This document shows positions 1 through 5,693 of a stretch of 5,693 nt of DNA, in pieces. This DNA comes from Planctomycetota bacterium (GTDB taxonomy: Bacteria > Planctomycetota > Phycisphaerae > WQYP01). The notes below the pieces were generated by a model. The model had not been told where the DNA came from and did not search any database. It saw only the letters and a program-made list of their open reading frames with translations. The DNA is taken from NCBI GenBank assembly GCA_021809365.1, contig JAKBAC010000190.1, positions 1-5,693 of the forward strand. Reading direction: 5' to 3'. Made by a program: the position numbers and the translations under genes. The stretch's first letter is position 1. Each line of letters starts with the position of its first letter.

Positions 1-11
1 TAATGGCGGTT

Positions 12-53
12 TTCAGTGTTCAGCTTTCAGGAGGCAGGAGTTAGGAGAATAGG
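12..53. repeat. Degenerate 7-base tandem repeats
   Basis: TTCAG occurs at 12, 19 and 26, giving the exact 7-base units TTCAGTG, TTCAGCT and TTCAGGA. The same register continues in decaying form as GGCAGGA, GTTAGGA and GAATAGG up to about position 53. Heptameric repeats of this general kind are scattered in intergenic DNA of several bacterial lineages. No function can be assigned from this copy, and the run may continue to the left of the window. Confidence 0.5.
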
Positions 54-313
54 GAAGCGCTGCAACGGTGTCAACGAACAACAGGGTTGCGTGGGTGCCG
101 ATTCCCGTTCAGGATTCTTTTCCGCGATCACTGTGGCGGCATGTTATTCACTTGCCAATGACGTTGTTCAGCGGGTCTGAGCTATTCGTCGGGAAGGCTA
201 TAGGATTGCAGAAACGGGGATAATGCGCAACTGCGCTAAAAAGTTAGGGATTTGGCCCCGATAGACTTGGCAGAATTTGTCACAGGCCCCACGAAACCGT
301 GATCGCGCAGCGC

Positions 314-327
314 GTATTGGACAATAC
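314..327. repeat. Perfect 14-base palindrome, possible operator
   Basis: GTATTG and CAATAC form a perfect inverted repeat with a 2-base centre (GA). A second small inverted repeat, GCGCA-AC-TGCGC, lies at 225-236. Either could be a binding site for a dimeric regulator, but short palindromes are expected by chance in about 500 bases. Neither sits at a recognised promoter, so the regulatory role is only a guess. Confidence 0.2.
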
Positions 328-500
328 CCGATGCGGGGCCGAAACTCGCGGTACGGGAAGTTGGGGGCGCTGTCCGCCCGGCGGCCACGCTAAACAATGT
401 GTGGAAAATCGGCGGCCATCCGCGCCGGTGGTGCGTATCAGACAACACATCGAGGTGTCTGGTAAAACAAAAATGATCTGGTGGATATATCAAGTGAATG

Positions 501-506
501 TATAAT
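501..506 (+). promoter_or_regulatory. Candidate -10 box for the cas operon
   Basis: TATAAT matches the sigma-70 -10 consensus perfectly and lies 63 bases before the favoured cas3 start at 570. No good -35 hexamer is seen 16 to 18 bases upstream (only about two matches to TTGACA), so the assignment rests on the -10 alone. If real, transcription would begin near 513. That would exclude the upstream ATG at 498 as the cas3 start. Confidence 0.25.
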
Positions 507-569
507 TGTTTCCGTGATGAACGTTTCAGGATCGGGGCGTCGGAAAAAAAACTTTTTACAGATTATGCC

Positions 570-2798
570 ATGAAATATTATGCCCATACATTTGAGTTGC
601 CCGATGGCACGCGGGACCCCGACGAAAGCCATTGGCAGCCATTGCGTGAACATCTGGAGAATGTGGCAAAGCTGGCACGACAGTTTGCCAAAGAAGCAAG
701 GCCGGGGGATAAGGAATTTGCCCAAGCGGCGTACGCGGCGGGGGTGTTGCATGATTTGGGGAAGTACCGCGAAGAGTTCCAACGGATGATCCGTGGACTT
801 CAGCCAAAGGGAGAATCCACACGGCATAAGCAGGCGGGAGCGGCAGAGGCCCGTTGCACCGACCACCTGGACATCTCGTTTGCCATATTGGGACACCATG
901 GGGGGATTCCGGATGCGGCAGATATGGCGGAAGGAGTTAATGGTGGACAGCGCGTGGCGGAGGCGGTGCTTCCCGTCGCGCATTTGGACTTTCCGGAAGT
1001 AAAGACTACGGATCGCGGCCAAGCTGTAACGGTGCGTGGCATGGATTTTGATATTCGCACGCGACTTTTGTTCAGTTGCCTTGTGGACGCGGACTGGCTT
1101 GATACCTCTGATTTTCGGTCACGCCGTGGAGGCTGGGGCGCGCCGCCGTCCGCCCCACAGCTTGATGCGCCGCTTCTTCTGGGAAGGGTGTTAGGCTACA
1201 TAGGAACCCGCGCGGGGCAATGCCGCAGCCCGGATGTTGCGCGAATTCGCGCCGAGATTCTCGCGGCGGCTCAGAAGGCCGCTCGCCAGCCGAAGGGCAT
1301 ATTTTCAATGACCGTCCCCACGGGTGGAGGTAAGACGCTTTCGTCGCTGGCATTTGCGCTGAATCATGCCGCCGCATACGGACTGCGGCGAATTATCTAT
1401 GTTGCGCCCTATTTAAGCATCATTGAGCAGAATGCGGCGGTTTTCCGTGCCGCGCTGGGCGACGCCGAGAATCTAATTCTTGAGCACCATAGCATGGTCG
1501 AGCCGGGAAAGGACGGAAGCACCCACCAAGACGCCCCAGAGTCAGAAACATCCCAGCGACTGGCTGAAAACTGGGACGCGCCGATCGTTCTTACCACCAG
1601 CGTGCAGTTTTATGAGTCGCTATTCTCCAATCAGCCCTCCCGGTGTCGCAAGTTGCATAACATTGCACAAAGTGTGGTGATACTCGATGAATGCCAGACA
1701 CTGCCGCCCGGGTTTACCGCCCCAACGTGTGAGATGCTCGAACAGGCGGCGAAATATCTTGGTTGCAGCATTGTGCTATGCACGGCAACCCAGCCAACAT
1801 GGAAAAAAGACCCCGTTCGCCTGCCCATGGGGATTTCAGAAGTTCGCGAGATTGCGCCTGATCCTGTTGCGCTTTTCCGCCAGCTCGAGCGAGTGCAGGT
1901 TGCATGGCCGGAGACAGGTGCGCCAGCGCTTGGCTGGACTGAAATTGCGGCAGAAATGTCCCGCCATAAGCAGGTTCTCTGCGTAGTAAACACGCGAAAG
2001 GCCGCAGCGGAAGTTTACCGCGAGTTGGCAAAACTGGATTGTGCGGCGGTTCACCTCTCGACCAATATGTGTCCGGCACACCGCTTGCGTGTGCTGGACG
2101 AGATAACGGCGGCGCTGAGGGGCGGTAAGCCGTGTCGGCTGATTGCCACGCAGCTTGTCGAGGCGGGCGTTGATTTGGATTTTCCAGTGGTTATGCGCGA
2201 AATGGCACCGTTGGAGTCCATTGTGCAAGCGGCGGGGCGTTGCAACCGTGAGGGATTGCTGAATGCGCCCAGCGGCGGCGGTGGGCGGGTAGTCGTATTC
2301 CGAAGTCAAGACGGAAAGATGCCGCAAAGCGCTTGGTATCGCAACGGCGCTAAGATCGTCGAGCAGGATTTCCTGGCGTGCGGGCACCAGCCGCGGATTG
2401 ACCATCCCGCAGACATGGCCGAATACTATCGCAGGCTCTATCCAACCGGGAATCTTGACTCACAGGATATACACACCAAGCGATCACGGTATAATTTTCA
2501 ACAAGTCGCCGCGAGTTATCAGATCATCGAAGATGTTACGACCCCTCTGGTTGTAACGACATGGGATCCGGCGCGGCGGGAAGTTGAGAATCTGTTGGGT
2601 GAATTGCGGCGGCAACCCTCGCGCAGTGCCTATCGCCGGTTGCAGAAATTCACCGTCAACGTTTATGAACACGAGTTGCGGCAGGTAGCCAGCGCGTGCC
2701 TAATGGATGATCCGCGAGGCGTCAACGTTTGCAGTCTGCCGTATGATCGTGTGCTGGGATTGATCTTCAGTGGTGCCGCGACGGTGGCGGTGTTTTGA
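570..2798 (+). CDS. cas3: CRISPR-associated nuclease-helicase Cas3 (HD plus DExD/H), type I-C
   Basis: This is the effector nuclease-helicase, recruited by Cascade after R-loop formation to nick the displaced strand and translocate 3' to 5' while degrading it. Numbered from ATG 570 it has 742 residues, a normal length for I-C Cas3. The N-terminal HD domain (about 1-210) shows HLENVA (His28), the LHDLGKY metal site (His61-Asp62), GHHGG (about 108-112) and the VDADWLDT motif (about 172-179). The SF2 helicase core follows: Walker A PTGGGKT (250-256), DECQ box (373-376), CTATQP (404-409), NTR (474-476), ATQLVEAGVD (526-535) and QAAGRCNR (553-560). A Cas3 C-terminal domain ends the protein. All key residues seem present, so it should be active. 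The frame is also open from ATG 498, adding 24 residues that do not look like Cas3; MKYYAH at 570 matches the usual MxYYAHS-type beginning. Neither start has a clear Shine-Dalgarno sequence. First gene of the operon. Confidence 0.96.
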   Translation: MKYYAHTFELPDGTRDPDESHWQPLREHLENVAKLARQFAKEARPGDKEFAQAAYAAGVLHDLGKYREEFQRMIRGLQPKGESTRHKQAGAAEARCTDHLDISFAILGHHGGIPDAADMAEGVNGGQRVAEAVLPVAHLDFPEVKTTDRGQAVTVRGMDFDIRTRLLFSCLVDADWLDTSDFRSRRGGWGAPPSAPQLDAPLLLGRVLGYIGTRAGQCRSPDVARIRAEILAAAQKAARQPKGIFSMTVPTGGGKTLSSLAFALNHAAAYGLRRIIYVAPYLSIIEQNAAVFRAALGDAENLILEHHSMVEPGKDGSTHQDAPESETSQRLAENWDAPIVLTTSVQFYESLFSNQPSRCRKLHNIAQSVVILDECQTLPPGFTAPTCEMLEQAAKYLGCSIVLCTATQPTWKKDPVRLPMGISEVREIAPDPVALFRQLERVQVAWPETGAPALGWTEIAAEMSRHKQVLCVVNTRKAAAEVYRELAKLDCAAVHLSTNMCPAHRLRVLDEITAALRGGKPCRLIATQLVEAGVDLDFPVVMREMAPLESIVQAAGRCNREGLLNAPSGGGGRVVVFRSQDGKMPQSAWYRNGAKIVEQDFLACGHQPRIDHPADMAEYYRRLYPTGNLDSQDIHTKRSRYNFQQVAASYQIIEDVTTPLVVTTWDPARREVENLLGELRRQPSRSAYRRLQKFTVNVYEHELRQVASACLMDDPRGVNVCSLPYDRVLGLIFSGAATVAVF

Positions 2799-2802
2799 GA
2801 AC

Positions 2803-2808
2803 AAGGAA
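2803..2808 (+). promoter_or_regulatory. Ribosome binding site of cas5c
   Basis: AAGGAA lies 9 bases before ATG 2818, in the 19-base gap after the cas3 stop. It fixes the cas5c start and argues for independent initiation on a shared transcript. Confidence 0.75.
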
Positions 2809-2817
2809 CCGAATTGA

Positions 2818-3609
2818 ATGGGAACGCCTGAAAAAGAAATAGTCGCGGTAAAGGTTTGGGGTGATCTGGCGTGCTTTACGCGCCCTGAGCTGAAGGTTGA
2901 GCGGTTGTCCTATCCCATCATGACGCCGTCCGCGGCGCGTGGCGTTTTGGATGCCATTTTGTTTAAGAAGAAAACAGATGCCAACGGAAAACTTATTCCC
3001 GCGTTTCACTGGCATGTTCGTCGCGTAACGGCATTACGCCCCTGGTGGCTCAATGGCAACGCCTCGGACCGCCCGCAGTTTATCAGCATCCGCCGTAACG
3101 AGATTCAGGGGAAAATCGCACCGCGCACGGTTGGCGGTTGGATGAAAGACCCGTCTTCGGCGGAGCCGTACCTGGTTGATTCCGCCGGACGTGATAGTGC
3201 CGGTGGGCAGAATCGCACGCAACGCAACACCATGGCCTTACGTGATGTGGCCTATTTAATTGAGGCCAGCGTGGATGTCGGCCCGTTTGACGCCAATGAT
3301 CCGCCGATTAAATACCGCGAGATGTTCCTGCGGCGGGTTGAAAAGGGACAATGCTTCCACCGGCCCTATCTGGGATGCAGAGAATTTGCGTGCCACTTCT
3401 CCGCTCCGGATGGCACCGAAAAGGCTATGGCATGGACGGAATCTCTGGGTTTGATGCTCTACGATATGAAGTTTGATGGCGAAGGAAACAACCTGCCGGG
3501 ATTCTTTATGGCAGCCGTTAATAACGGCGTGCTGCACTGCGACACCGCGGCTCCGGCAACCGACGGCGAGCCGCCGGTGAAGGTGCTCGGCTGGGAGGAA
3601 TCGGCATGA
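2818..3609 (+). CDS. cas5c: Cas5c (Cas5d), pre-crRNA endoribonuclease and 5' handle-binding Cascade subunit
   Basis: In type I-C, which lacks Cas6, Cas5c cleaves the pre-crRNA at the repeat and stays bound to the 5' handle in Cascade. The 263-residue product has the family's landmarks: GDLACFTRPE (15-24), MTPSAARGVLDAI (35-47, RAMP-fold helix), RRNEIQGKIAPR (about 92-103), RTQRNTMALRDVAYLIEA (133-150) and GQCFHRPYLGCREF (177-190). The residues by which Bacillus halodurans Cas5d cuts RNA are Tyr46, Lys116 and His117. By my eye alignment the Tyr position is Leu48 here (AILFK in place of AIYWK), and the Lys-His pair may be Lys165-Tyr166. The Lys is kept but the other two differ, so the catalytic mechanism may vary. 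A stretch of about 10 extra residues (about 50-60, KKKTDANGKLI) follows the helix. The gene sits 19 bases after cas3 and shares ATGA with the cas8c start. Confidence 0.95.
   Translation: MGTPEKEIVAVKVWGDLACFTRPELKVERLSYPIMTPSAARGVLDAILFKKKTDANGKLIPAFHWHVRRVTALRPWWLNGNASDRPQFISIRRNEIQGKIAPRTVGGWMKDPSSAEPYLVDSAGRDSAGGQNRTQRNTMALRDVAYLIEASVDVGPFDANDPPIKYREMFLRRVEKGQCFHRPYLGCREFACHFSAPDGTEKAMAWTESLGLMLYDMKFDGEGNNLPGFFMAAVNNGVLHCDTAAPATDGEPPVKVLGWEESA
3593..3600 (+). promoter_or_regulatory. Ribosome binding site of cas8c
   Basis: GGGAGGAA lies 5 bases before ATG 3606, within the last codons of cas5c. With the ATGA stop/start overlap (3606-3609) it points to translational coupling of cas8c to cas5c. 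Confidence 0.75.
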
Positions 3610-5399
3610 TACTGAAGCGACTCTATGAGCTGGCCGAACGCGAAAAACTGTTGGACGATCCGGCGTTTGAATCTCAGCCCGTGCCGATAATTATCAAGGT
3701 TGGTGAAAGCGGTAAATATTTGGGCATTGAAGAGAGACGTGGCGAGATTGTTATTACAAGTAAAAAAGGCGCACCTAAAACCAGGCCGGACCGTGGAAAA
3801 GAAATACTGGTTCCAAAGCCACACGGCAACACGGCAAATTCGGGCTTCGCACGTTTCTTCGCTGACACATTTGCCCGCGTATTGCCCGTTGACAGTATGT
3901 TGTCGGAGAAAGATAGAAAAAAGAGCAACGCCAGCCGTGGCACTTTCTGGCGACAGGTCGCGGAAGCCGCCACCGCCGCGAACGACCCTGCTCTTATCGC
4001 TATTTCCGCCTTTGGTCGCGAGCTGATGGCCGACCCACAGCTTGCGGACCGAATTCGCATGGAAATGGAAGCCATTCAGCCGGGCCCGGGCGATCGCTGC
4101 ACCTTCGCATGGTTCCCGGACCAGGGGCTTACGATTCTGGATCGCCAGCCGGTTAAGACATGGTGGCGGGAATTTTACAAGCGATTTGACCAGGATCGCC
4201 AAGGCGAGGGGCCGCGCGGAATATGCCAGGTGACCGGCGAGTTAGGACCGATTGCAACCGTTCACGCCACTAAGTTATCCGGCATTCCCGGCGGAATTGC
4301 ATCCGGCGTGAGCCTGATTTCCAACGACAAACAGGCATTCGAAAGCTACGGTCTCGAGGGCGCAGCCAACGCGGCAATCGGATATCGCGCGGCGGACGGT
4401 TACACTCGGGCGATACAAGCCTTGGTGCAGGAAAAATTGCATCGCAGCAGAATCATCATTGGTAAGAACAATTCGGGCGAAATCTTTTTGTTCTGGGGCC
4501 GCGAAAAAGGTGAGGCCGATGCCCTGTTGTCATGCCTTGATGGAACCAATCCGGAATTGGTGGCCAAGCTTCTGGAAGGCGTCCACGGCGGCAAGGAAGC
4601 CAAGGTCGTTAACGAGAACACGTTCTATTGCCTTGCCCTTTCGGGAAACTCTGCCCGCGCTGTGGTGCGGGATTATCTTGAAGCGCCGATTTCTGAGGTT
4701 AAAAATAATCTGCGGCAGTGGTTTTCTGACCTGCGGATTATCAGCCCGTTGGGCAACGAACCTACCACCGCATTTCCGCTATGGCAGTTGGCGTTGGCAA
4801 CCGCACTGGATTCGGAGGCTGTGGCACCAACGGTGCCGCCGCAGTTGCTGGCCGGGGCTATAAAGGGACAAGGTATCGGCGAGGGCATTTTGGCCTCATG
4901 CCTGCGGCGCTTGCAGGCCGAGCGCACCAGCGGTTTTACGGCGGTACGAATCGGATTGATTAAACTAATTCTTATAAGGAAAGGAATTACCATGAGTGAA
5001 CAAGTGATGGACGCCGAATCACAGGCGTATGTGTGCGGCAGGTTAATGGCGGTCTTTGAGCGCGCGCAATGGGGGGCGCTCGGCGATGTCAATGCGAATG
5101 TCGTGGACAAATTCTACAGTACCGCCAGTACGGCACCTGGGTTGGTGTTTCCACGACTTTTCAAATCCGCACGGCAGCATATCAGCAAGTTGGAAAATGA
5201 TAAGCCCGGCATGGCAACGAATATCAAAAAAGATATTGAGGAACTATGTAGCCAGGTTAAGGATATTCCCCATTTGCTCAAGCTGGAGCAGCAAGGCGAA
5301 TTTGCGTTGGGGTTTTATCATCAGCGTGCCGAGTACCGCAGGCAGGGGGCGATGAACCGCGAGCGGCGCGAGGGACAAAAACAGGAAGCGCAATCTTAA
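3606..5399 (+). CDS. cas8c: Cas8c (Csd1), type I-C Cascade large subunit
   Basis: Cas8c is the large subunit of type I-C Cascade. It recognises the PAM, starts R-loop formation and provides the docking surface for Cas3. The 597-residue product is full length for the Csd1 family. Family signatures are the MILKRLYELAER start, FARFFADTFARVL (81-93), the central CQVTGE (207-212), IPGG (227-230) followed by SGVSLIS, and FESYG (245-249). A basic, probably flexible loop rich in Lys and Arg (about 52-72) separates the first strands from the next segment; a DNA-binding role is only an inference. The last 135 residues (463-597) are the helical Cas11-like domain, also translated separately from ATG 4992. 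The start at 3606 is chosen for its strong Shine-Dalgarno and overlap with cas5c. There is no frameshift or internal stop. Confidence 0.95.
   Translation: MILKRLYELAEREKLLDDPAFESQPVPIIIKVGESGKYLGIEERRGEIVITSKKGAPKTRPDRGKEILVPKPHGNTANSGFARFFADTFARVLPVDSMLSEKDRKKSNASRGTFWRQVAEAATAANDPALIAISAFGRELMADPQLADRIRMEMEAIQPGPGDRCTFAWFPDQGLTILDRQPVKTWWREFYKRFDQDRQGEGPRGICQVTGELGPIATVHATKLSGIPGGIASGVSLISNDKQAFESYGLEGAANAAIGYRAADGYTRAIQALVQEKLHRSRIIIGKNNSGEIFLFWGREKGEADALLSCLDGTNPELVAKLLEGVHGGKEAKVVNENTFYCLALSGNSARAVVRDYLEAPISEVKNNLRQWFSDLRIISPLGNEPTTAFPLWQLALATALDSEAVAPTVPPQLLAGAIKGQGIGEGILASCLRRLQAERTSGFTAVRIGLIKLILIRKGITMSEQVMDAESQAYVCGRLMAVFERAQWGALGDVNANVVDKFYSTASTAPGLVFPRLFKSARQHISKLENDKPGMATNIKKDIEELCSQVKDIPHLLKLEQQGEFALGFYHQRAEYRRQGAMNRERREGQKQEAQS
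4977..4986 (+). promoter_or_regulatory. Internal tandem Shine-Dalgarno for cas11c, inside cas8c
   Basis: Two AGGA cores in a row (AAGGAAAGGAA, ending 5 bases before ATG 4992) lie inside the cas8c reading frame. This is at least as strong as the sites before cas5c, cas8c and cas7c. The local codons (Arg-AGG, Lys-AAA, Gly-GGA, Ile-ATT) are A-rich compared with the GC-rich choices in the neighbouring coding sequence. That fits selection for ribosome binding more than for the encoded residues. Confidence 0.85.
4992..5399 (+). CDS. cas11c: Cas11c small subunit, translated from an internal start in cas8c
   Basis: This 135-residue product starts at ATG 4992, which is in frame with cas8c (codon 463), and shares its stop. 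In type I-C and some other type I systems without a separate small-subunit gene, Cas11 is known to be made by internal initiation within the large-subunit gene. It assembles along the inner face of Cascade, where it stabilises the R-loop. The sequence fits the family: MSEQ start, QAYVCGRLMAVFERAQ helix (about 11-26), a conserved STASTAPGLVFPRLFK segment (about 43-58), then a helix with HISKLE and a C-terminal segment with FALGFYHQRAEYR (about 104-116) typical of the Csd1 end. The tail (about 117-135) is rich in Arg, Glu and Gln and probably disordered. The near-ideal ribosome binding site and the start position decide the call; expression itself is inferred. Confidence 0.88.
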   Translation: MSEQVMDAESQAYVCGRLMAVFERAQWGALGDVNANVVDKFYSTASTAPGLVFPRLFKSARQHISKLENDKPGMATNIKKDIEELCSQVKDIPHLLKLEQQGEFALGFYHQRAEYRRQGAMNRERREGQKQEAQS

Positions 5400-5424
5400 G
5401 TTAGGTTTCAGTATGTATGTTTTT

Positions 5425-5432
5425 GAAAGGAA
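5425..5432 (+). promoter_or_regulatory. Ribosome binding site of cas7c
   Basis: GAAAGGAA lies 6 bases before ATG 5439, in the 39-base gap after cas8c. No terminator-like hairpin is seen in that gap, so transcription should read through into cas7c. Confidence 0.75.
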
Positions 5433-5438
5433 CTTTCC

Positions 5439-5693
5439 ATGAGTCATGTAGTTGATCGCCGTTATGATTTCGTATTTCTATTTGACGTGCAGGATGGTAA
5501 CCCCAACGGGGATCCGGATGCGGGAAATCTTCCGCGTATTGATCCGCAAACCATGCAGGGGTTCGTCACCGATGTCTGCATCAAGCGTAAGATACGCAAT
5601 GCCGTGGCGGCCATTGCGGCTGGCAAACCGGGTTTCGATCTATTTTTTCAAACGCAGGACGCGGTATACGAGAAACGTATTTTGAACAACCTG
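5439..5693 (+). CDS. cas7c: Cas7c (Csd2), type I-C Cascade backbone subunit, 3' end cut by window edge
   Basis: Cas7c polymerises along the crRNA spacer to form the Cascade backbone. The frame from ATG 5439 stays open for 85 codons to the edge of the window, so only the N-terminal part is seen; the family is normally close to 300 residues. The visible part is highly typical: [20 protein letters not shown] (8-27), then [11 protein letters not shown] (28-38) and [14 protein letters not shown] (41-54), which form the first RAMP strand and the glycine-rich and basic RNA-binding elements of Csd2. The start is supported by the ribosome binding site at 5425-5432. It is the third separate cistron after cas3 in the same direction; cas4, cas1, cas2 and the array would be expected further right. 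Confidence 0.96.
   Translation, partial: MSHVVDRRYDFVFLFDVQDGNPNGDPDAGNLPRIDPQTMQGFVTDVCIKRKIRNAVAAIAAGKPGFDLFFQTQDAVYEKRILNNL

Larger units (their letters stand above)
1..497. other. Non-coding region upstream of the cas operon
   Basis: I see no convincing gene in this stretch. The open frames on both strands are short (68 to 85 codons), have low-complexity or Arg/Pro/Cys-rich composition, lack ribosome binding sites and resemble no family I recognise. No tRNA or rRNA is apparent, and there is no direct repeat of 28 to 37 bases with regular spacers, so no CRISPR array lies here. It holds a degenerate heptamer run near its left edge and a few small inverted repeats. It presumably carries the promoter of the cas operon in its right part. 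Confidence 0.6.

Noticed and set aside
1..497. Possible CRISPR array upstream of cas3
   Set aside because: Reading the region shows no repeated 28 to 37 base unit and nothing like a GTCGC- or GTTTC-starting I-C repeat. Only the 7-base repeats near position 12 recur.
299..505. A 68-codon + strand frame just before cas3
   Set aside because: It has no Shine-Dalgarno sequence and no recognisable motif, and it overlaps the candidate cas3 promoter; a small leader protein cannot be supported.
544..557. A-tract of 8 followed by a T-tract as a possible phase-variation or terminator element
   Set aside because: The run of 8 A and 5 T has no stem with a loop and lies in the probable 5' leader before ATG 570, where slippage would not change the Cas3 frame.
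438..1022. A 194-codon open frame on the minus strand across the cas3 start
   Set aside because: It lies opposite the conserved HD-domain codons of cas3, has no ribosome binding site and its product is low-confidence, Arg/Cys/His-rich sequence with no family resemblance. It is an antisense shadow.
3459..4202. A 247-codon minus-strand open frame spanning the cas5c-cas8c junction
   Set aside because: Both genes beneath it are well-supported Cas proteins on the + strand. The minus-strand product resembles nothing I recognise and crosses an operon junction, so it is a chance frame in GC-rich DNA.
5400..5438. Possible terminator or separate promoter between cas8c and cas7c
   Set aside because: The 39-base gap shows no GC-rich hairpin with a T-run and no convincing -35/-10 pair; it only carries the cas7c ribosome binding site.
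5452..5685. A 77-codon + strand frame at the right edge
   Set aside because: It is out of frame with cas7c, whose reading frame from 5439 encodes an unmistakable Csd2 N-terminus with its own ribosome binding site.

Overview
This window holds the effector half of a type I-C (formerly Dvulg) CRISPR-Cas locus. All genes are on the + strand, in the order cas3 - cas5c - cas8c (with an internal cas11c) - cas7c. The last gene, cas7c, runs off the right edge after 85 codons. No CRISPR repeats, cas4, cas1 or cas2 are visible. In complete I-C loci these normally lie just after cas7, so they are expected beyond the right edge.

Layout: bases 1-497 hold no convincing gene. They contain a short run of degenerate 7-base repeats (about 12-53), a perfect 14-base palindrome (314-327) and, close to cas3, a TATAAT hexamer (501-506). 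cas3 (570-2798) encodes a fused HD nuclease and DExD/H helicase. After a 19-base gap come cas5c (2818-3609) and then cas8c (3606-5399), whose ATG overlaps the cas5c stop as ATGA. Inside cas8c, in the same frame, a strong tandem Shine-Dalgarno sequence precedes ATG 4992, which would release the last 135 residues as a separate small subunit, Cas11c. A 39-base gap with another good Shine-Dalgarno leads to cas7c (5439 to the edge).

How the parts work together (established for the subtype): Cas5c cuts the pre-crRNA and caps the 5' handle, Cas7c forms the backbone along the crRNA, Cas8c recognises the PAM and starts the R-loop, Cas11c lines the belly of the complex, and Cas3 is recruited to nick and unwind the target. 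Tight spacing suggests one operon.

Organism: a bacterium with fairly GC-rich coding DNA (by eye in the 50s percent) and canonical AGGA-type ribosome binding sites. The upstream heptamer repeats resemble those scattered through several environmental Gram-negative lineages, but I cannot name a phylum. I see an ordinary, apparently intact I-C effector module and not a new kind of system. The best points for a second look are the very clear internal cas11c start and two possible changes at the Cas5c active site.
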